The notes: generated from the letters alone by a model not told the origin. 64,000 nucleotides of DNA from Enemella evansiae (GCF_002250705.1 NZ_NMVP01000009.1:1-64000), one strand, 5' to 3'. Positions 27,181-36,516 are shown, numbered from the stretch's first letter. Numbers and translations are program-made.

Positions 27181-27388
27181 TCTGACAATCTTTCGTCGGC
27201 TCGCGCGCGGCGCGCCATCACCCCGCTCTTCGGCCCAGTCGTCGAAATCCCTCGCGATCGGTCTGTTGCTGGTCGCGTCGTGGGACGCGGGGATTTCTCC
27301 TTGGTGGGCCTGCATCGCGGGGGCGCGCCGCTGGACGCTCGCCTCCCGTGATGGCGCGCCGCGCGCGAGCCGACAACAGACTGTCAGA
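27181..27388. repeat. 208-bp imperfect palindrome with 41-bp terminal inverted repeats (copy 1)
   Basis: The left arm 27181-27221 and right arm 27348-27388 are reverse complements with 3 mismatches in 41 bp. Both begin TCTGACA and contain GGCTCGCGCGCGGCGCGCC. Inner arms continue the symmetry: GGCCCA and GAAATCC near 27232-27250 pair with GGATTTC and TGGGCC near 27291-27310. The apex (about 27251-27290) is unpaired. A second copy, with the same conserved arms, a different apex and no right terminus, lies at 44532-44684. The element sits exactly between two divergent genes. Confidence 0.88.
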
Positions 27389-27410
27389 CCTCTTCTCCAC
27401 ACTTCTGGGC

Positions 27411-27656
27411 ATGGAGACGATTGAGATTGATTGCGGGACCTGCATCGCGCGGCCGAAGGCCTGCTCCGACTGCGTCATCTCGGTGCTGATGGGGGTGCCC
27501 GAGGATCGCCACGACCGGGTCGAGCTGGCGACCGAGGAGCAGGAGGCGCTGGCGGTGCTCGCGGACCAGGGACTGGTTCCGCCGCTCCGGCTGGTACGCC
27601 CGGTGCCGCCTGAGGAACCTGAGAGCCTGCCCGTGCGGTTCGCGGGAAACCTGTAA
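27411..27656 (+). CDS. Small CxxC/CxxC protein
   Basis: An 81-residue protein with two CxxC pairs near its N-terminus, CGTC (C8, C11) and CSDC (C18, C21), forming a likely zinc site. An acidic helical region and a Pro-rich tail follow. The start ATG 27411 lies just past the palindromic element; an upstream in-frame start would translate the element's right arm. Small proteins of this kind recur upstream of NlpC/P60 genes in actinobacteria. The function is unknown. Confidence 0.75.
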   Translation: METIEIDCGTCIARPKACSDCVISVLMGVPEDRHDRVELATEEQEALAVLADQGLVPPLRLVRPVPPEEPESLPVRFAGNL

Positions 27657-27776
27657 AGACCCCGCGCCAACTCTGACCGGACTCTCAGGTTGCGGTGATC
27701 CTTTCGTGACCTTAGGGTGACTGCGGGCGGGGTGGCTCTGCCCACCCACCCGGTCTGGTGATTGAAGGGGACTCGC

Positions 27777-28937
27777 ATGCACAAGGCGCTGCGCGCCGGC
27801 GTACTGGCCGTGACGATCGGTGCCCTCGGCGCCACCCTCGCACCGCAGTGGGCACAGGCCGATCCGGGCGCGGTGGCACGGGCCAAGGAGAAGGTCGAGC
27901 AGCTGTCGATGGACGCCGCCGCCCTGGATCAGGAGGCGCTCGGCGCCCAGGAGAACCTCGACGCCGCGACCAAGCGACTGGCGACCCGGGAGGGTGACGT
28001 CGCCCAGCAGGCCAACAAGGTCGACCGGATGCGCACCCAGGTCGGGCAGGTCGCGCTCGCCCAGTTCCAGAACCGGACGCTCAGCCCCAGCACCCAGATC
28101 ATCCTGCGCTCGGACCAGGATTCCTTCCTCAGCGAATATTCGACGGTCCAGCAGGTCACCGCGAACCAGAACAGCACGCTGCAGTCGTTCCAGACCGAGC
28201 AGGCCAACCTGGCCGACATGAAGCGCGGCGCCGCCGCCGATGTGGACACCATCGACAAGTCCACCAAGGCGATCAAGAAGTCCCGCGAGGATTCCGCCAA
28301 GAAGCTCGCCGAGGCACAGCAGGTCCTCGATCGGCTGAGCGCGGAGGAGCGCGCCCGGCTCGCCGAGGAACAGGCCCGGGAGGCCCGCGAGGCCGAGCAG
28401 CGTGCCCAGGCCGCGGCGCAGCAGGAGGAGAGCACCGCCGAGACCGCCGGCCGGCGCAGCACCGCCACCCCGAGCGCCTCGCGCACCCCCAGCGCGTCCG
28501 CCAGCCCGAAGCCGAGCCGTTCGGCCAGCCCCGCGGCCGAGCGTTCCAGCGATGCCAAGGCCGCCGTCGAGACCCCGCCGGTGCCGGCCGGTTCCTCGCG
28601 CGCCGGGGCTGCGATCGCCTTCGCCAAGGCCCAGGTCGGCAAGCCCTACCGCTGGGGCGGCACCGGGCCCGACGCCTACGACTGCTCCGGCCTGACCGGC
28701 GCCGCCTGGAAGGCCGCCGGGGTGTCCCTGCAGCGGACCTCCCAGCAGCAGTACGCCAGCGGCAACAAGATCCCGATCAGCCAGATCCAGCCCGGTGACC
28801 TGGTGTTCTACGGCAGCCTCACCCATGTCGCGCTCTACATCGGCAACGGCACCGTCATCCATGCGCCGAACTCCTCGGTCCCCGTCCAGTACGCCTCCCT
28901 CACCAGCCGTTACACCCTGGCGGTGCGCGTCGGCTGA
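27777..28937 (+). CDS. Secreted NlpC/P60 peptidoglycan endopeptidase (RipC-like)
   Basis: A 386-residue exported hydrolase. It has an N-terminal Sec signal peptide (cleavage near AQA), a long coiled-coil region (about 30-215), a Ser/Pro/Ala linker (about 220-275) and a C-terminal NlpC/P60 domain. The catalytic Cys is in YDCSGLTGAAW and the His in LTHVALYIGNG. Domain order matches mycobacterial RipC (Rv2190c), whose coiled coil couples to FtsEX-type control. ATG 27777 follows GAAGGGG at good spacing. The 120-bp leader (27657-27776) has a weak GC hairpin but no regulatory element I can name. Confidence 0.9.
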   Translation: MHKALRAGVLAVTIGALGATLAPQWAQADPGAVARAKEKVEQLSMDAAALDQEALGAQENLDAATKRLATREGDVAQQANKVDRMRTQVGQVALAQFQNRTLSPSTQIILRSDQDSFLSEYSTVQQVTANQNSTLQSFQTEQANLADMKRGAAADVDTIDKSTKAIKKSREDSAKKLAEAQQVLDRLSAEERARLAEEQAREAREAEQRAQAAAQQEESTAETAGRRSTATPSASRTPSASASPKPSRSASPAAERSSDAKAAVETPPVPAGSSRAGAAIAFAKAQVGKPYRWGGTGPDAYDCSGLTGAAWKAAGVSLQRTSQQQYASGNKIPISQIQPGDLVFYGSLTHVALYIGNGTVIHAPNSSVPVQYASLTSRYTLAVRVG

Positions 28938-30153
28938 TCGCCGAGGGTGGGCCCGGGGCGCCGCCTCGGTCCTGCTCGCGCTGAGCCTGGCGGGTTGCGG
29001 TACGCCGTCGGCGCCGCCCGCTCCCGCGCCACCACCGTCACCGCCGCCCGCCACCACGTCGGCGACCGACTGGCCCGGTTTCGTCGCCGCACTGCAGCGG
29101 GCCCTGGGCGATCCGGCGGCCTTCGCCGGCCTGCTCGACCCCCAGGCGGTTGCCGCTGATCCCGGCCTGGCCCAGGCCGCCGAACAACTGCGCAGCAACC
29201 TGGGGCGCTTCGAGGTCACCCTCACCGCCACCAGCCGGACCGCGACCCCGGCCCCGGCCACCGTGGCCCGCCTCGGAACCGGTCTGGAGGTCCGCGAACT
29301 CGCCGTGGCCTGGCGGGTGGCCGGCGAACCCGTCGCCGCCGAGCACCGGATCTTCCTCACCGCGGCCCGCCGCGACGGTGCCCTGCGGCTCGCCGGACTC
29401 GGCGATGCGCCCGCCGACAGCACCCGGCAGGAACCGATCTGGTGGCGGCAGCCGGTCCGCGTCGCCAACCGGCCCGGGGCGGCGGTGATCACCGCCGCCG
29501 GTACCGACCCGGACCCCTGGCTCGCCGAACTGGACCGGGCCCGCGGACCGCTCGCCGCCCGTGGGTTGAACCCGCCGCTGCTGGTCGCCGAACTGCCCGA
29601 CGGCCCGGACACCTTCGAGCGGCTGCTCGGCGTACCCCCGAACAGCCGCCGCGACATCGCCGCCGCGGCCTGGACCGAGGGGCCCGCCGTGCGGATCGTG
29701 ATCAACCCCGCCGCGGCAGCGGCCACCACCGGCGCCGCCCGGAGCATCCTGATCACCCACGAGGCCACCCACCTGGCCACCGGCAGCGTGCGGCTGCCGG
29801 CCCCGCTCTGGTTCAACGAGGGGTACGCCGACCTGGTCGCGCTCGGCGACCAGCCCGAGGCCGCCGGGCAGCTGACGGCCCAGCTCGCCGCCGACCAGCG
29901 ACGGTACGGGCCCGCCGCGGGGCCGCCCACCGATGCCGAACTCGCCGCCGGTGCGCCCCGGCTGGCCGAGGCGTACACCCGCGCCTGGACCGCCGTCCGG
30001 GTGCTCGACCGCGGCGACCGCAGCGCCGACCGGGTGCTGCAGGGGCTGCGGGCCGGCCGGAGCTGGCCGGAGGCACTGGCCGCGGCCGGCTGGGACGAAC
30101 GCGCCCTCGATGCCGCGGTCGCGGCCGAGCTGAGCCGGCTGGCGGCCCGATGA
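28861..30153 (+). CDS. Lipoprotein zinc metallopeptidase (HExxH, gluzincin-like)
   Basis: A protein of about 430 residues. A hydrophobic segment ends in the lipobox LAGC, followed by a Pro-rich linker. A mostly beta/alpha region leads to a metal-binding motif HEATH near residue 302, with a downstream third ligand in WFNEGYADL. Together these make a gluzincin-type active site. No ATG, GTG or TTG lies close before the lipobox, so the nearest start (ATG 28861) overlaps the NlpC gene by 77 bp. The true start may be a rare codon further in. The product probably sits on the outer face of the membrane. Substrate is unknown. Confidence 0.72.
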   Translation: MRRTPRSPSSTPPSPAVTPWRCASADRRGWARGAASVLLALSLAGCGTPSAPPAPAPPPSPPPATTSATDWPGFVAALQRALGDPAAFAGLLDPQAVAADPGLAQAAEQLRSNLGRFEVTLTATSRTATPAPATVARLGTGLEVRELAVAWRVAGEPVAAEHRIFLTAARRDGALRLAGLGDAPADSTRQEPIWWRQPVRVANRPGAAVITAAGTDPDPWLAELDRARGPLAARGLNPPLLVAELPDGPDTFERLLGVPPNSRRDIAAAAWTEGPAVRIVINPAAAAATTGAARSILITHEATHLATGSVRLPAPLWFNEGYADLVALGDQPEAAGQLTAQLAADQRRYGPAAGPPTDAELAAGAPRLAEAYTRAWTAVRVLDRGDRSADRVLQGLRAGRSWPEALAAAGWDERALDAAVAAELSRLAAR

Positions 30154-31247
30154 GCCGCACCACGCTGGTGATCAGCAATGACTTCCCGCCCCGGATCGGC
30201 GGCATCGAGAACTTCGTCGCCACCGTCTGCGACCTGCTCGACGGTGACGTGGTGGTGCTGACCAGCGACCACCCCGACGCCGCCGCCCACGATCGCGAAC
30301 TGTCCTTCCCGGTGCACCGGCTGCCCGGGCCGCTGCTGCCCACCGGAGCACTGGCCGAGCGGGGGTTGGACCTGCTGCACCGGTACCGGGCCAGCCGAAT
30401 CGTCTACGGTGCCGCCGCCCCGCTCGGTCTGCTCGGCGACCGGCTGCGGCCGACCGCGACCCGCCAGTTCGCGCTCAGCCACGGCCACGAGGTCTGGTGG
30501 GCGAGCCTGCCGGGCAGCCGCCGGCTGCTGCGCCGGATCGGGGACCGGGTCGATGCGATCTCCACCATCTCCGGATACGCCGCCGCGCGGATCGCGCCCG
30601 CCCTGTCGGCGCCCGCCCGGGCCCGGTTGGTCCGGCTGCCGCCGCCGATCGACCCGGCCTTCACCGCCACCGCGGGGGAGCGCGCCCCGGGGCCACCGGT
30701 GGTGCTCGCCGCGGCGAGAATGATCCGGCAGAAGGGCCTGGACACCCTGATCGAGGCCTGGCGGCTGCTGCGCCGCGACCATCCCGACCTGCCCGGGCGG
30801 TTGCGGCTGCTCGGTGACGGGCCGCAGCGCCCGGCGCTGCTCCGGCGGGCCGCGGGTCTGGCCGATGTCGAGTTCGGCGGCGGCGTACCGCACCCGGCGA
30901 TGCCCGCCGAACTGGCCCGGGCCGCGCTCTTCGCCGCCCCGGTCCGTACCCGGCTCGGCGGGCTCAACCCCGAGGGCCTCGGGCTGGCGATGCTGGAGGC
31001 GGCGGCCGTCGGCCTGCCGGTGCTGGTCGGGGATTCCGGCGGCGCGCCCGAGACCGTCACCCGATCATCGGGCCTGGTGCTCCCCGACGATCCGTACGCC
31101 TGGTCGGCGGCGCTGGCGGCGCTGCTGGCCGATCCGGCCCGCCGCGCCGCGATGGGCGCCGCCGGCAGCGACCACGTCCGCGACCACTTCGGCACCGCCG
31201 CGGCCCGGCGTACCCTCCGAACCGCACTCGACCTGCCGCTAGAGTGA
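30150..31247 (+). CDS. pimB: GT4-family glycosyltransferase, probable PimB mannosyltransferase
   Basis: A 365-residue GT-B glycosyltransferase. The N-terminal NDFPPRIGGIENFV motif is close to that of mycobacterial PimB' (Rv2188c). The C-terminal domain has ARMIRQKGLDTLIEAW and the GDP-sugar-binding EGLGLAMLEAAAVGLPVL region with its conserved Glu. PimB' adds the second mannose to phosphatidylinositol mannoside. The assignment leans on the motif and on synteny with NlpC and SRPBCC genes. The start ATG overlaps the metallopeptidase stop. Confidence 0.8.
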   Translation: MSRTTLVISNDFPPRIGGIENFVATVCDLLDGDVVVLTSDHPDAAAHDRELSFPVHRLPGPLLPTGALAERGLDLLHRYRASRIVYGAAAPLGLLGDRLRPTATRQFALSHGHEVWWASLPGSRRLLRRIGDRVDAISTISGYAAARIAPALSAPARARLVRLPPPIDPAFTATAGERAPGPPVVLAAARMIRQKGLDTLIEAWRLLRRDHPDLPGRLRLLGDGPQRPALLRRAAGLADVEFGGGVPHPAMPAELARAALFAAPVRTRLGGLNPEGLGLAMLEAAAVGLPVLVGDSGGAPETVTRSSGLVLPDDPYAWSAALAALLADPARRAAMGAAGSDHVRDHFGTAAARRTLRTALDLPLE

Positions 31248-31275
31248 GCGGCCCCAGACCACCAGGAGGGACGAG

Positions 31276-31707
31276 ATGGCCGACCAGACCACCGCCAGCA
31301 TCGAGATCGACGCAACCCCGGATGATGTGATGGCGGTGATCGCGGACATCCCGGCCTACCCGCAGTGGGTGGACAACCTGGTCTCCGCGACCGTGCTCTC
31401 CGAAGCCGATGGCCGCCCGGACCGGGTGCGGATGGTGCTCAAGCACCCGATGATCTCCGACGACTACACCCTGGCCTACACCTGGAGCGATATGCAGGTG
31501 TCCTGGAAGCTCGTCGAGGCCAAGGTGCTGAAGGCGATGGACGGTTCCTACACCCTCGAAGAGATCGCGAACGGCACCCGGGTCACCTACGCGCTCAAGG
31601 TCGACATCAAACTGCCGATGCTGGGCGCGCTGAAGCGCAAGGCCGAGAAGACGATCATCGACGGAGCCCTGCAGGGGTTGAAGAAGCGGGTGGAGAGCCT
31701 GGGCTAG
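31276..31707 (+). CDS. SRPBCC (polyketide cyclase/START-like) protein
   Basis: A 143-residue SRPBCC protein with the typical N-terminal strand (ASIEIDATPDDVMAVIAD), the YPQWVDN segment and the long C-terminal helix. These proteins bind hydrophobic ligands. The mycobacterial counterpart lies in the same position after pimB (Rv2185c region), which supports a link to envelope lipid metabolism without defining it. AGGAGG precedes ATG 31276. The stop overlaps the convergent MBL-fold gene. Confidence 0.85.
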   Translation: MADQTTASIEIDATPDDVMAVIADIPAYPQWVDNLVSATVLSEADGRPDRVRMVLKHPMISDDYTLAYTWSDMQVSWKLVEAKVLKAMDGSYTLEEIANGTRVTYALKVDIKLPMLGALKRKAEKTIIDGALQGLKKRVESLG

Positions 31708-32309
31708 GCGCCCAGCGCCTCCTTCTCCGCACCGATCGTGGTGGAATCACCGTGGCCGGTGTGCACGACGGTCTCGGTGGGGAGCACGAACAGCTTCTCG
31801 CGGATCGAGGCCTTGATCGTGTCTTCATTGGAAAAGCTGCGTCCGGTCGCGCCCGGGCCGCCCTGGAACAGGGTGTCACCGGAGAACAGCACGCCGTCGG
31901 CGGGCAGATAGACGCAGACCGCGCCCGGCGCGTGGCCCGGGGTGTGGATCACCCGGACCTCCTCACCGGCCACCATCAGCTTCTCGCCGTCGCGCAGATC
32001 GCGGTCCCACTCGGTACCGGGGTGGGTGAGGTCCCACAGCGGCTTGTCATCGGGGTGCAGCAGGATCGGCGCATCGACCTTGTCGGCCAGTTCGTGCACC
32101 ACCCGCACATGGTCGTCGTGGGCGTGGGTGCACAGCACCGCGAGCACCCGCCGGTCGCCGACCACCTCCAGGATCTGGGCCACCGAGTGCGGGGCATCGA
32201 TGATCACGCACTCGGTGTCGTCGCCGATCACCCAGACGTTGTTGTCGACGTCGAAGGTCTCCCCGTCGAGGGTGAAGGTGCCCGAGGTGACGGTGTGGTC
32301 GATCCTCAT
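31704..32309 (-). CDS. MBL-fold hydrolase coupled to mscR
   Basis: A 201-residue metallo-beta-lactamase-fold protein with the metal-binding THAHDDH motif near residue 60, a HTPGHAPG motif near residue 118 and FSGDTLF. It resembles glyoxalase II. Next to MscR it probably hydrolyses the S-formyl-mycothiol product of formaldehyde oxidation, or another mycothiol thioester. Its ATG overlaps the mscR stop, so the two are coupled. Function is inferred from context and fold. Confidence 0.85.
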   Translation of the reverse strand: MRIDHTVTSGTFTLDGETFDVDNNVWVIGDDTECVIIDAPHSVAQILEVVGDRRVLAVLCTHAHDDHVRVVHELADKVDAPILLHPDDKPLWDLTHPGTEWDRDLRDGEKLMVAGEEVRVIHTPGHAPGAVCVYLPADGVLFSGDTLFQGGPGATGRSFSNEDTIKASIREKLFVLPTETVVHTGHGDSTTIGAEKEALGA

Positions 32310-33424
32310 CGCTGCCCCTCCCCGATCATCACGACCGAACGCAGCACGTCGCCGCCATGCATCTTGTCGAAGGCGGACTCGATGTCGGTGATCCCGATCT
32401 TCTCGGTGACGAAGGCGTCCAGCGGCAACCGGCCCTGCAGATAGAGGTCGATCAGCATCGGGAAATCCCTGCTGGGCAGGCAATCGCCGTACCAGGACGA
32501 CTTCGTCGCGCCACCGTGGCCGAAGACCTCCAGCAGCGGGGTCTCCCATGTCATGTCCGGGGTGGGTACGCCGACCAGCACCGCGGTGCCGGCCAGGTCG
32601 CGGGCCTTGAACGCCTGGTCGAAGGTCTCCGGCCGGCCCACCGCGTCGATCACCACATCGGCGCCGAAGGTGTCGGTGAGCTCGCGGATCTTCTCCACCA
32701 CATCCGATTCGGCCTTGGCGTCGATGGTGTGGGTGGCGCCCAGTTCGGTCGCCTTGTCCAGTTTGCGCTGATCGGTGTCGACCGCGATCACCGTCGTCGC
32801 CCCGGCCAGTACCGCGCCGACGACCGCCGCCATCCCGACACCGCCGCAGCCGATCACCGCGACCGAGTCGCCGCGGCCCACCTGGCCGGTGTTGATCGCC
32901 GAGCCGATACCGGCCATCACGCCGCAACCGAGCAGCCCGGCGACCTCCGGCTTCGCCTCGGGGTCGACCTTGGTGCACTGACCGGCGGCGACCAGCGTCT
33001 TCTCGATGAAGGCGCCGATGCCGAGCGCGGGGGAGAGCTCGGCGCCCGCGTCCGGGTCACCCTCGGCCAGGGTCATCTTCTGGGTCGCGTTGTGGGTGGC
33101 GAAGCAGTACCACGGCTTGCCCTTCTTGCAGGCGCGGCATTCGCCGCAGACCGCGCGCCAGTTGAGCACCACGTAGTCACCGGGGGCGACCTCGGTGACC
33201 CCCTCGCCGACGGCCTCGACCACCCCGGCGGCCTCGTGGCCGAGCAGGAACGGGAACTCGTCGTTGATACCGCCCTCGCGGTAGTGCAGATCGGTGTGGC
33301 AGACCCCGCAGGCCTGGACCTGGACCAGTGCCTCACCCGGTCCGGGATCGGGGACATTGATGTCGACGACCTCGACCTCGGCACCCTTCGTGCGGGCGAT
33401 GACACCCTTGACGGTCTGCGGCAT
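32306..33424 (-). CDS. mscR: S-(hydroxymethyl)mycothiol dehydrogenase (MscR/AdhE2 type)
   Basis: A 372-residue class III zinc alcohol dehydrogenase. The catalytic zinc region is CGVCHTDLH near residue 36 with GHEAAG following. The structural zinc Cys cluster is [15 protein letters not shown] near residue 92. The NAD site is [10 protein letters not shown] near residue 195. The enzyme oxidises the spontaneous formaldehyde-mycothiol adduct and also serves in nitrosothiol detoxification. AGGAGGAAGC precedes ATG 33424. It implies that the organism makes mycothiol. Confidence 0.92.
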   Translation of the reverse strand: MPQTVKGVIARTKGAEVEVVDINVPDPGPGEALVQVQACGVCHTDLHYREGGINDEFPFLLGHEAAGVVEAVGEGVTEVAPGDYVVLNWRAVCGECRACKKGKPWYCFATHNATQKMTLAEGDPDAGAELSPALGIGAFIEKTLVAAGQCTKVDPEAKPEVAGLLGCGVMAGIGSAINTGQVGRGDSVAVIGCGGVGMAAVVGAVLAGATTVIAVDTDQRKLDKATELGATHTIDAKAESDVVEKIRELTDTFGADVVIDAVGRPETFDQAFKARDLAGTAVLVGVPTPDMTWETPLLEVFGHGGATKSSWYGDCLPSRDFPMLIDLYLQGRLPLDAFVTEKIGITDIESAFDKMHGGDVLRSVVMIGEGQR

Positions 33425-33549
33425 TGCTTCCTCCTGCGGTGTGCTGGTTTTCACCAGTCTGTTGGAGATGCGGGACTCGGGCAAACCGGGCGCTAACATC
33501 GGCCATGTCCGCTCGATGAGTGAGAAATGGATAGCCAGAAGGGGAAAAC

Positions 33550-33669
33550 ATGTGCCGACCGGTGCAGTGTGAGAAGTGTGGCAAGACGACCTGGGCCGGC
33601 TGCGGTGACCACGTCGAGGACGTGAAGCGCCAGGTGCCGGCCGATCAGTGGTGCACCTGCCCGCGCTGA
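33550..33669 (+). CDS. 39-residue Cys-rich protein
   Basis: A short frame starting [19 protein letters not shown] and ending in WCTCPR. It has six Cys (positions 2, 7, 10, 18, 34, 36) and one His, enough for a zinc site. GAAGGGG lies at good spacing before ATG 33550. The frame ends with TGA before the sulfatase gene. Tiny proteins of this pattern recur in actinobacteria without assigned function. It is divergent from mscR across about 125 bp and could be co-regulated with it. Confidence 0.72.
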   Translation: MCRPVQCEKCGKTTWAGCGDHVEDVKRQVPADQWCTCPR

Positions 33670-33715
33670 ACACGACTGTTCCCGGACCTCGATTCCGGCT
33701 GGGTAGGGTGCCGAC

Positions 33716-35107
33716 GTGAGGCCGAACGTCCTGTTCATCGTGTCCGACGATCACGGGTACGCCGACCGGTCCGCGGCGGGCATCCACCCCGATGTGCACA
33801 CCCCGGCGCTCGACCGGTTGGCGGCCGAAGGGGTGACCTGCACCGACGCGTACGTGACCGCCCCGATCTGCAGCCCGTCCCGTGCCGCGATGATCTCCGG
33901 CCGCTACCAGCAGCGCTGGGGTGCGTTGTGGTTCGACTCCAGCCGGTTCGCCCCCGACGACCTGCCGACGATCGCGGAGTCCCTTGCCGGACAGGGATAT
34001 CGCACCGGCTACTTCGGGAAGGTGCACTACGGCCACGAGGATGTCGGTGATCGCGCCTGCCCACCGCACCACGGCTTCCAGACCACCCTCTACGGCCTGG
34101 CCGGGCAGTCGACCGGTCGGCTCAACTATCTGCGCCACTCCGTCGCGGCCACCGAGGAGTACGGTCCCGCGGCCACCCGATACATGGCGGTGCAGCCGCT
34201 GCTCAGTGGTGACGAACCGGTCGAACACGAAGGGTTCCTGACCAGCTTCCTCGGCGAGCAGGCCCGTGACTTCATCGGTGCCGAGGGCGCTGCCGACCAG
34301 CCGTTCTTCTGCATGCTGGCGTTCAACGCCGTCCACAATTTCTGCTGGCAGCTCCCCGCCGACGAACTCGCCAGGCGCGGCCTGCCCCCGTACGAGGACT
34401 GGCAGCCCGGTGAGGTCGCGTACGGCGAATGGTACGACGACGCGATCCAGCCCAACCTGGCGCACGGCCGGGACTACTACCTCGCCCAACTCGAACTGAT
34501 GGACGCCGAGATCGGCAAGGTGCTCGATCTGCTGGACGAGACCGGGCAGGCCGACGACACGATCGTGATCTATCTGACCGACAACGGCGGTTCCACCTGC
34601 AACTACGGCGACAACACGCCCCTGCGGGGCACGAAGTATTCGCTGTGGGAGGGCGGGATCCGGGTTCCGATGCTGGTCCGCTGGCCCCGCGAGCTGCCGG
34701 CCGGCGCTGCCACCGGTGTGCTGGTCAGCAGCATGGACGTCTATCCGACCGTGCTCGCCGCGGCCGGGGCCGAGCCAGCGACCTGGCAGCACGCCGACGG
34801 CCGCCCCCAACTCGACGCGCTCCGCGGTGGGCGCGGCGGGCATGACACGCTGCACTGGGAGTGCGGTTTCCAGTGGGCGGTTCGCGACGCCGAGTGGAAG
34901 CTCAGCTTCACCGACGGCGCGTCGCAGGAGGTGCAGCACCTCGTCTCCTATGAACACGCGCCGATGGGTTCGGGGCTGCGGTTGACCAGGCTGACCGACG
35001 ACATCGGCGAGACCACCAACCTCGCCGACGACCACCCCGATCAGGTCGCCCGGCTGACCGAACTCCACGACGCCTGGCGCGCGGACATCGGACTGGGCGC
35101 GCGGTAG
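33716..35107 (+). CDS. Type I sulfatase (formylglycine-dependent), cytoplasmic
   Basis: A 463-residue alkaline-phosphatase-fold sulfatase. The first metal-site Asp pair is in SDDHGYAD. The formylglycine-forming motif CSPSR is near residue 59, and the second metal segment [10 protein letters not shown] is near residue 288. No signal peptide is present, which is unusual but not rare in actinobacterial sulfatases. The start is GTG 33716. No formylglycine-generating enzyme gene lies in the window. Substrate is unknown. Confidence 0.85.
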   Translation: MRPNVLFIVSDDHGYADRSAAGIHPDVHTPALDRLAAEGVTCTDAYVTAPICSPSRAAMISGRYQQRWGALWFDSSRFAPDDLPTIAESLAGQGYRTGYFGKVHYGHEDVGDRACPPHHGFQTTLYGLAGQSTGRLNYLRHSVAATEEYGPAATRYMAVQPLLSGDEPVEHEGFLTSFLGEQARDFIGAEGAADQPFFCMLAFNAVHNFCWQLPADELARRGLPPYEDWQPGEVAYGEWYDDAIQPNLAHGRDYYLAQLELMDAEIGKVLDLLDETGQADDTIVIYLTDNGGSTCNYGDNTPLRGTKYSLWEGGIRVPMLVRWPRELPAGAATGVLVSSMDVYPTVLAAAGAEPATWQHADGRPQLDALRGGRGGHDTLHWECGFQWAVRDAEWKLSFTDGASQEVQHLVSYEHAPMGSGLRLTRLTDDIGETTNLADDHPDQVARLTELHDAWRADIGLGAR

Positions 35108-35162
35108 CGCCCCGCAAGCCGGCGACCGATCGTGTCCCGGGGGCCGACCTCGGTGGGCGTGG

Positions 35163-35230
35163 CTTCGACTCGCTCGTTCCTCGCTCGCTCAGCCGACGGG
35201 GGAAGGTGGTTCCTCGCTCGCTCAGCCGAC
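35163..35230. repeat. Palindromic repeat family B, one full and one partial unit
   Basis: The gap between the sulfatase and the membrane protein gene contains CTTCGACTCGCTCGTTCC followed by TCGCTCGCTCAGCCGAC (35163-35197). A partial repeat of the second half lies at 35209-35230. The reverse complement resembles the units inside coxG at 11494-11571. Confidence 0.65.
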
Positions 35231-35236
35231 GCGGGA

Positions 35237-35683
35237 TCAGACGACCGCGCCGTCACCGTCACCGGGGTCGCGGTCGCGGGGGAGGGCCCGCCAGCCGATC
35301 AGCATGGCGCCGACGAAGGCGGCCACCGCGGTCCAGGCGACCCACATCGGCAACCGGATCCCGGCGATGACGAGCACCAGGATGACCACGCAGTAGCCGA
35401 GCAGGCCCAGCGAGACCAGTGCCGGTGTCTTCGGGCGCGGCATCGGCTGCGCCTCCGGCTTCCACTCCGAGGGATCCGGCTCGTCGGGTTCGGCGCGCTC
35501 CAGGGAATCCCCGAGGTTGAACCAGCCCGGGTCCGGCTCGGGTGCCCGCGGGGGCGTACGCCGTCCCGACAGGTCCGGCGGTTCGCTCGGGGAGGGTGAG
35601 CTGTCCGGGCCGCCGCCCAGCTCCAGCCCGGAGACCAGCTCGGCGAAGTCCCGGTCGTAGTCCTCGGGTCGGCGCTCAGGCAT
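35237..35683 (-). CDS. Two-helix membrane protein of unknown function
   Basis: A 148-residue protein. An acidic, Pro-rich, probably disordered N-terminal 80 residues lead to two adjacent membrane helices (about 85-107 and 110-130) and an acidic tail. The start overlaps the end of the upstream esterase gene by 8 bp, so the two are cotranscribed. I recognise no domain. Confidence 0.72.
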   Translation of the reverse strand: MPERRPEDYDRDFAELVSGLELGGGPDSSPSPSEPPDLSGRRTPPRAPEPDPGWFNLGDSLERAEPDEPDPSEWKPEAQPMPRPKTPALVSLGLLGYCVVILVLVIAGIRLPMWVAWTAVAAFVGAMLIGWRALPRDRDPGDGDGAVV

Positions 35684-36473
35684 CCTCGGCCTCCGCCGCG
35701 CGGACGCTGTGGCGACCGAAGAACTCCGCCGACTCGGCGAAGATGTCCTCGGCCTCGTAGTCCATGGTGGCGACGTGGTAGCTGCGGGTCAGCACCCGCT
35801 CGGTCACCTCCGCCGAGGACACACCCTCCTGGATCAGCCGCGCCGAGGTCGGATCGACCACATGGTCCTGCTCGGAGCGGAACATCAGGATCGGCTGATC
35901 GACCCGGTCCAGGTTGGAGCGGATGTCCAGCCACATCCGGGTCTGCTGCAGCAGCGCCTTCAACGGAGTCCGCCGATAGCCGTATTCGTCGGCACCGGGT
36001 TTGGCGATGTCACCGGAGATCGCGGCCAGCGAGGGCACGAACCGGCTGAGCACCGGAAGCACCAGCAATCGCTTGTCCGACAGGGCGATCGCCGGGTTCA
36101 CCAGGACCAGCCCGCGGATGTCGGAGCCCTGTCGTTCGGCGAGCCGCAGTGCCATCCCGCCACCCATCGACAGGCCACCGACGAAGACGGTGTCGCACTG
36201 CTGGCGCAGCTCCCGCAGCGCGGTCTCCGCGGCGGCGTACCACTCCTGCCAGGTGGTGTCGTTCAGCTGCTGCCAGGTGGTGCCGTGACCCGGCCACAGC
36301 GGCACCGACACCCGGTAACCGGCCTCGATCAGATACTCGGCCCACTCGCGCATCGACCAGGGCGTACCGGTGAAACCGTGGCAGAGCAGCACGCCCACCT
36401 CGCCCGAACCGCCGTGGATCGGCGCCGCATGCTCGGCAATCAGCGCGTCTGCGGCCTGCTCGTCGGTCACCAC
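35676..36473 (-). CDS. Alpha/beta-hydrolase, carboxylesterase/monoacylglycerol lipase type
   Basis: A 265-residue alpha/beta-hydrolase. It has the oxyanion-hole CHGFTGTP, the nucleophile elbow GGLSMGG near residue 105, an acid in SEQDHVVDP near residue 203 and His in SYHVATMD near residue 237. The nearest family type is EstA/Est30-like carboxylesterase. It lies beside two lysophospholipid acyltransferase genes, so a role in lipid turnover is plausible. It starts with GTG GTG at 36473 and is divergent from the first acyltransferase. Confidence 0.85.
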   Translation of the reverse strand: MVTDEQAADALIAEHAAPIHGGSGEVGVLLCHGFTGTPWSMREWAEYLIEAGYRVSVPLWPGHGTTWQQLNDTTWQEWYAAAETALRELRQQCDTVFVGGLSMGGGMALRLAERQGSDIRGLVLVNPAIALSDKRLLVLPVLSRFVPSLAAISGDIAKPGADEYGYRRTPLKALLQQTRMWLDIRSNLDRVDQPILMFRSEQDHVVDPTSARLIQEGVSSAEVTERVLTRSYHVATMDYEAEDIFAESAEFFGRHSVRAAEAEDA

Positions 36474-36516
36474 GGACCAACTGTATTACGCACCGGCAGC
36501 CGGTAACCTTCTGCCC

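Noticed and set aside
27657..27776. Possible c-di-AMP (ydaO-type) riboswitch upstream of the NlpC/P60 gene
   Set aside because: Such riboswitches are known upstream of cell-wall hydrolase genes in actinobacteria, but I could not match the conserved blocks in this 120-nt leader.
27384..30893. Minus-strand open frame of about 1170 codons opposite NlpC/P60 and neighbours
   Set aside because: Low-complexity Arg/Gly/Pro composition with no motif, and it opposes genes with clear signal peptides and catalytic motifs.
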